Of a stretch of DNA of 64,000 bases, positions 60,716 to 64,000 are shown piece by piece. Both the position numbers and the translations under genes were made by a program. This DNA is from Eubacteriales bacterium (lineage in GTDB: Bacteria > Bacillota > Clostridia > Lachnospirales > Lachnospiraceae). Each line of letters starts with the position of its first letter. Position 1 is the first letter of the stretch. The DNA is taken from positions 70,006 through 134,005 of the forward strand of contig JAUNOY010000005.1 in NCBI GenBank assembly GCA_030536995.1. Direction: 5' to 3'. Below the pieces are notes generated by a model, which ran no database searches, was not told the origin of the DNA, and saw only the letters and a program-made list of their open reading frames with translations.

Positions 60716-63486
60716 TGTACAGAGTATTTTGCGATGGTCTTCCTATTTACGATACAAGGGATGATGAGCAGTTGACCCTGATAGCACCTGTTCTTGATTT
60801 GCAGGAAAATACTTCAGGGTCATTTGATTTTACAATTCACTCGAAGCATCCGCAATATAACAACATCAAAAGAATGGTGTCTACCATCATTGTGTATCAG
60901 GATGATGAAGAAATTTTTTGCGGAAGACCTGTGGAAGAATCAAGTGATTTCTTTAAGAGAAAGAAATTCCACTGCGAAGGTGAACTTGCATATCTGAATG
61001 ATACTATTCAAGAACCTGCTGAACATCATAACATGACTATCAGAGGGTATCTTGAATTATTATTAAATAATCATAACGCAAGAATCGGGGATGAAAGTAA
61101 AAAGTTTTATGTCGGTGCGGTGACTGTTACTGATTCCAATAATTCCATTTATAAATGCACGAACTATGAATCAACTATGAATGTTATCAAGACAGATTTA
61201 ATTGGAACATTCGGGGGAAGGTTAGTTGTTCGTAAAATGAATGGGAAAAGGTACTTGGATTACTTAAAGGATTATCCAAGAACCTGCAATCAGGTAATTA
61301 AGTTTGGTGAAAATCTTCTCGATTTTACCAAGAATTTTGACATGTCTGATATTTGCACAGTGGTCATCCCTTTAGGGGCTACTGAAGAAGGTGCTGACGC
61401 AGGTACAGATACACTTGGAAAACCTATCACCATTGAATCTGTAAATGGTGGAAAAAAATACCTTGTGAATAATGCAGGGAAAGCAATCTACGGATGGATT
61501 GAAAAGGTTGTAAAATTTGAGAATGTTCATACACCTTCAATTCTGAAGGAAAAGGGTCTTGCCTATCTGAATACAGCACAGTATGAAAATATGGTTCTGG
61601 AAATCAAGGCTGTTGACCTTCACAATCTTGATGTCAATATTGATAAAATCAAATTGCTTGATGAAGTCAGAGCGTATTCGACAGTGCATGGATTTGACAA
61701 ATTCTTCCCTGTCACTAAAATGCGAATTCCATTGGATAAGCCTTCACAGATGGTCTTCACCTTGGGATTATCTACCAAGAGAAGTATGACCGAAATGAAC
61801 CATAGTACACAGCAGGGAATTCAGCAGGAAATTGAAGCACTTCCGTCACCGAATTCTATTCTTCAGCAGGCTATTGATAACGCTACAAATCTAATTCATT
61901 CAGCGTTGAATGGTCATGTGGTGATGCGTCCTAATGAACTACTTATTATGGAAACTGATAATATTGATACTGCGAGAAAAGTGTGGAGATGGAATCTGAA
62001 TGGTTTGGGGTATTCATCCACAGGTTATAACGGAACATTCGCTACTGCTATTACTATGGATGGTCAGATAGTGGGAAGTAGACTTGTAGCGGGGTCTGTC
62101 AGTGCTGAAAAAATTGATATCAACTATAAACACTCTGTTGAAAAGCTGATTGAAACATCTGAGCAGAATTCTAATGAATATACTGATGGTAAACTTCAGG
62201 GATATTACACTAAAGTTGAAACCGAAACATCTATTAAAAATACAGCAGATTCTATCTTGCTGTCAGCGAAGCAGACCGCAGAAAATACTGTGAATAGTCA
62301 GTTGAAAAATTATTCTACAACTGCACAGGTTAAGGTTATGGTGGATGGTGTGACCACTATTGCACAACAGAATGCAGAAAAGTATGTCAACGGTCAATTG
62401 ACAAGTTATGTTCAGAAATCTACATTCAATGTCACAGTAAATGGAATTAATTCCATGGTTTCCAAAAAAATTGGTTCAGATGAAATTATATCAGCAATCA
62501 ATCAGAGTGCAGAGCAAATTTCAATCAATGCAAGTAAAATCAATCTAAATGGTGCGGTGACCATGAATAATAATGTTCAAATTGATTCGTATGGTAGACT
62601 TCACGCAGTAAATGGAAGTTTTGAAGGTAGTGTTACAGCTACATCAGGTAAATTCACAGGAACAATCAACGCTGTTACGATGGTAGCGGAAGGCAAATAT
62701 TATATTGTAGACTCTGATTTTAACAAAAAAATGCCAGTTATTGAATCTGTTCAGGATGGTAGCAGTGATACTAAATTTAATATTGGAAAATTGGCAAGTG
62801 CTTACAGTGGAAGCAGAGCAAGTTATATTTCATTTTGGGACATTGGGTCTGAACCCTATATGGATTTTTATGCAGACGGTTTCACATTTAAAGGAAATGC
62901 TGGAGAGTTTAATATTGAGAACTGTAATGTATATATAGACCAAGGTCGTGGATTATATGATTCTGACGGTCAAGATATTGTATATGTCGAGACCAATAAC
63001 AAGATATATTTTGGACCGAGTTCGAGACAGTCTTCAGCAGGTAACGAAACGGCTCTTCGTGGCGATACCGTAAGATTATATTCACATACGAAAGGTGCTG
63101 TGTACTTAGGTGGTTCAGGGTCAACTGCAATCACATCTGACGAAACGCAAAAAAATATTTTTGATATTAATGAAAGATACGAACGGTTCTTCGAAAAATT
63201 GAAACCAATTGACTATGTTTACAAAAATCACGGTCACAGGCATCATCTTGGATTCGGCGCAAGAGCAGTGGAAAAGGCACTTCTTGATGCAGGTCTTACC
63301 ACAGAAGATTTCGCAGGTGTTCTGATTGACAAAAATGTAACATTGTCTGCAGATGAAATGGGTACGGAACAGGATATCTTTTTCCCTGAACTGTATTCTT
63401 TAAGGCTTGCTGAATTTATCGCATTAAATACACATATGATTCAAAAGTTGATGAAACGTGTAGATTTATTAGAAAGGAATAAATAA
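60715..63486 (+). CDS. Tail-associated (Tal) protein with C-terminal S74 intramolecular chaperone
   Basis: A 923-residue baseplate hub and fibre. Residues 1-370 form the prophage tail endopeptidase/Tal fold (YRVFCDGLPIYDTRDDEQLTL). The middle carries fibre repeats with NTADSILLSAKQTAEN and GAVTMNNNVQIDSYGRLH. The C-terminus from about 800 is a peptidase S74 chaperone (SDETQKNIFDINERY, HHLGFGARAVEKALLDAG), which trimerises and cuts itself off using Ser and Lys. No catalytic cell-wall hydrolase motif was seen. AAGGGGGG precedes the ATG. Confidence 0.87.
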   Translation: MYRVFCDGLPIYDTRDDEQLTLIAPVLDLQENTSGSFDFTIHSKHPQYNNIKRMVSTIIVYQDDEEIFCGRPVEESSDFFKRKKFHCEGELAYLNDTIQEPAEHHNMTIRGYLELLLNNHNARIGDESKKFYVGAVTVTDSNNSIYKCTNYESTMNVIKTDLIGTFGGRLVVRKMNGKRYLDYLKDYPRTCNQVIKFGENLLDFTKNFDMSDICTVVIPLGATEEGADAGTDTLGKPITIESVNGGKKYLVNNAGKAIYGWIEKVVKFENVHTPSILKEKGLAYLNTAQYENMVLEIKAVDLHNLDVNIDKIKLLDEVRAYSTVHGFDKFFPVTKMRIPLDKPSQMVFTLGLSTKRSMTEMNHSTQQGIQQEIEALPSPNSILQQAIDNATNLIHSALNGHVVMRPNELLIMETDNIDTARKVWRWNLNGLGYSSTGYNGTFATAITMDGQIVGSRLVAGSVSAEKIDINYKHSVEKLIETSEQNSNEYTDGKLQGYYTKVETETSIKNTADSILLSAKQTAENTVNSQLKNYSTTAQVKVMVDGVTTIAQQNAEKYVNGQLTSYVQKSTFNVTVNGINSMVSKKIGSDEIISAINQSAEQISINASKINLNGAVTMNNNVQIDSYGRLHAVNGSFEGSVTATSGKFTGTINAVTMVAEGKYYIVDSDFNKKMPVIESVQDGSSDTKFNIGKLASAYSGSRASYISFWDIGSEPYMDFYADGFTFKGNAGEFNIENCNVYIDQGRGLYDSDGQDIVYVETNNKIYFGPSSRQSSAGNETALRGDTVRLYSHTKGAVYLGGSGSTAITSDETQKNIFDINERYERFFEKLKPIDYVYKNHGHRHHLGFGARAVEKALLDAGLTTEDFAGVLIDKNVTLSADEMGTEQDIFFPELYSLRLAEFIALNTHMIQKLMKRVDLLERNK

Positions 63487-63707
63487 TGAACAAACCACTG
63501 TCTTTAATAATTGAAGAAACGAAAATGAAAACAATGCAGGTATTAAATCAGGTCAGGCATGAATCTGGTTTACCTGCATATCTATTTGAATCTATTATAG
63601 CAAATGTACTCTTACGGTTGAGAGAGGAAAAAAGCGTAGAATTGCAGATGGATTTATACACGATGCAACAAAAACAGGAAGAAAATAAAGAAGAAGGTGA
63701 AAAATAA
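63486..63707 (+). CDS. Small phage protein after Tal
   Basis: A 73-residue, largely helical protein (LSLIIEETKMKTMQVLNQV) with a Glu/Lys-rich end. Siphoviruses often have such a small gene between Tal and the receptor-binding protein; some act in baseplate assembly. GAAAGGAAT lies before the ATG. The stop overlaps the next ATG by one base (TAATG). Confidence 0.6.
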   Translation: MNKPLSLIIEETKMKTMQVLNQVRHESGLPAYLFESIIANVLLRLREEKSVELQMDLYTMQQKQEENKEEGEK

Positions 63708-64000
63708 TGGCAGACATCACACAGTTTTTAGATGAAATCAGAAAAGCACTCTATGGTGAAGAAGTCAGAAGTTCCATCATCAATGCGCTGAAGAAAGTAA
63801 ATGATGATAACAACAGTTATCAAGCATTAAAATCAGAAGTGATTACAGCAAGGGATAATGTTCAGGAATTCGTCAGAACATTTGATTCTAAGGTTGCTAA
63901 TGCGAACAAAGTAGCGGAAACATTGGTTGCTGAAATCGGAAATGCGAATACTGTGAAAACGCAGTTAGACACTTCCACACAGAATGCGAATACTGTGAAA
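63707..64000 (+). CDS. Upper baseplate/receptor-binding fibre protein, N-terminal part (cut by window end)
   Basis: The open frame runs from ATG 63707 to the last base. The start ITQFLDEIRKALYGEEVRSS matches the N-terminal module of BppU-like baseplate proteins, which plug into Dit. A helical coiled region with repeated NANTVK units follows (about residues 70-98), as in fibre stalks. GAAGGTG is the ribosome binding site. The receptor-binding part lies outside the window. Confidence 0.7.
   Translation, partial: MADITQFLDEIRKALYGEEVRSSIINALKKVNDDNNSYQALKSEVITARDNVQEFVRTFDSKVANANKVAETLVAEIGNANTVKTQLDTSTQNANTVK

Overview
The window looks like a chromosome segment of an anaerobic, low-to-mid GC Firmicute, most likely a gut Lachnospiraceae. 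The reasons are the tig-clpP-clpX-lon-engB order, strong AGGAGG-type ribosome binding sites, an ECF vitamin-transporter core, a GH112 galactosyl-HexNAc phosphorylase, bacterial microcompartment shell genes, and a prophage carrying anaerobic (class III) ribonucleotide reductase. No 16S or tRNA gene is present, so genus cannot be fixed.

Host part, 1 to about 28,760. It opens with an operon-like run: an ATP-grasp/PLP-enzyme fusion, a second ATP-grasp ligase, two half-size EmrE-type membrane proteins, an ArnC-type glycosyltransferase and a D,D-carboxypeptidase. This reads as a cell-envelope or lipid-linked modification locus. A leftward group follows with two EutS/PduU-type shell proteins, a EutP-like GTPase and an unaccompanied NMT1-type binding protein. 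Then come malQ, an NSS-family transporter, proC, a CYTH protein, a DJ-1/PfpI protein and the protein quality-control block tig-clpP-clpX-lon with engB. ecfA1-ecfA2-ecfT-truA comes next. A CDF metal transporter and the GH112 phosphorylase sit between truA and rplM-rpsI, which are often adjacent in Firmicutes.

Prophage part, about 28,760 to the window end (right end not reached). A siphovirus-type prophage lies just downstream of rpsI. Order: integrase (leftward), a secreted probable lysogenic-conversion protein and a CI-like repressor (leftward), a divergent promoter region, then a long rightward run. That run holds cro, an excisionase-like HTH, a SNF2-type helicase, Gp157-like, VRR-NUC, a Cas4-like nuclease/P-loop ATPase fusion, a DUF669-like protein, a family-B-like DNA polymerase, a D5-type helicase, DUF3310, NrdG/NrdD, dUTPase, a ThyX-like protein, a sigma-like late regulator, terminase, portal, MuF head protein, scaffold, capsid, connectors, tail tube, tail chaperones, tape measure, Dit and a Tal/S74 fibre, ending in a cut-off receptor-binding-type gene. 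Lysis genes would lie further right.

The most unusual observations are these. (1) Two copies, in opposite orientation and 16 kb apart, of a tripartite array of 9-bp-phased GGACAC repeats around AT-rich DNA bracket the lysogeny/replication region; they could be origins, centromere-like sites or a lysis-lysogeny control element. (2) A MuF head protein is separated from a zincin-like (HEAGH) C-terminal domain by an A8 run and is followed by a tiny acidic gene, resembling a MuF polymorphic toxin/immunity pair. (3) A perfect-consensus late promoter is followed by a long dyad and an intrinsic terminator before terminase. (4) The ATP-grasp/PLP fusion locus at the left edge has no function I can name.
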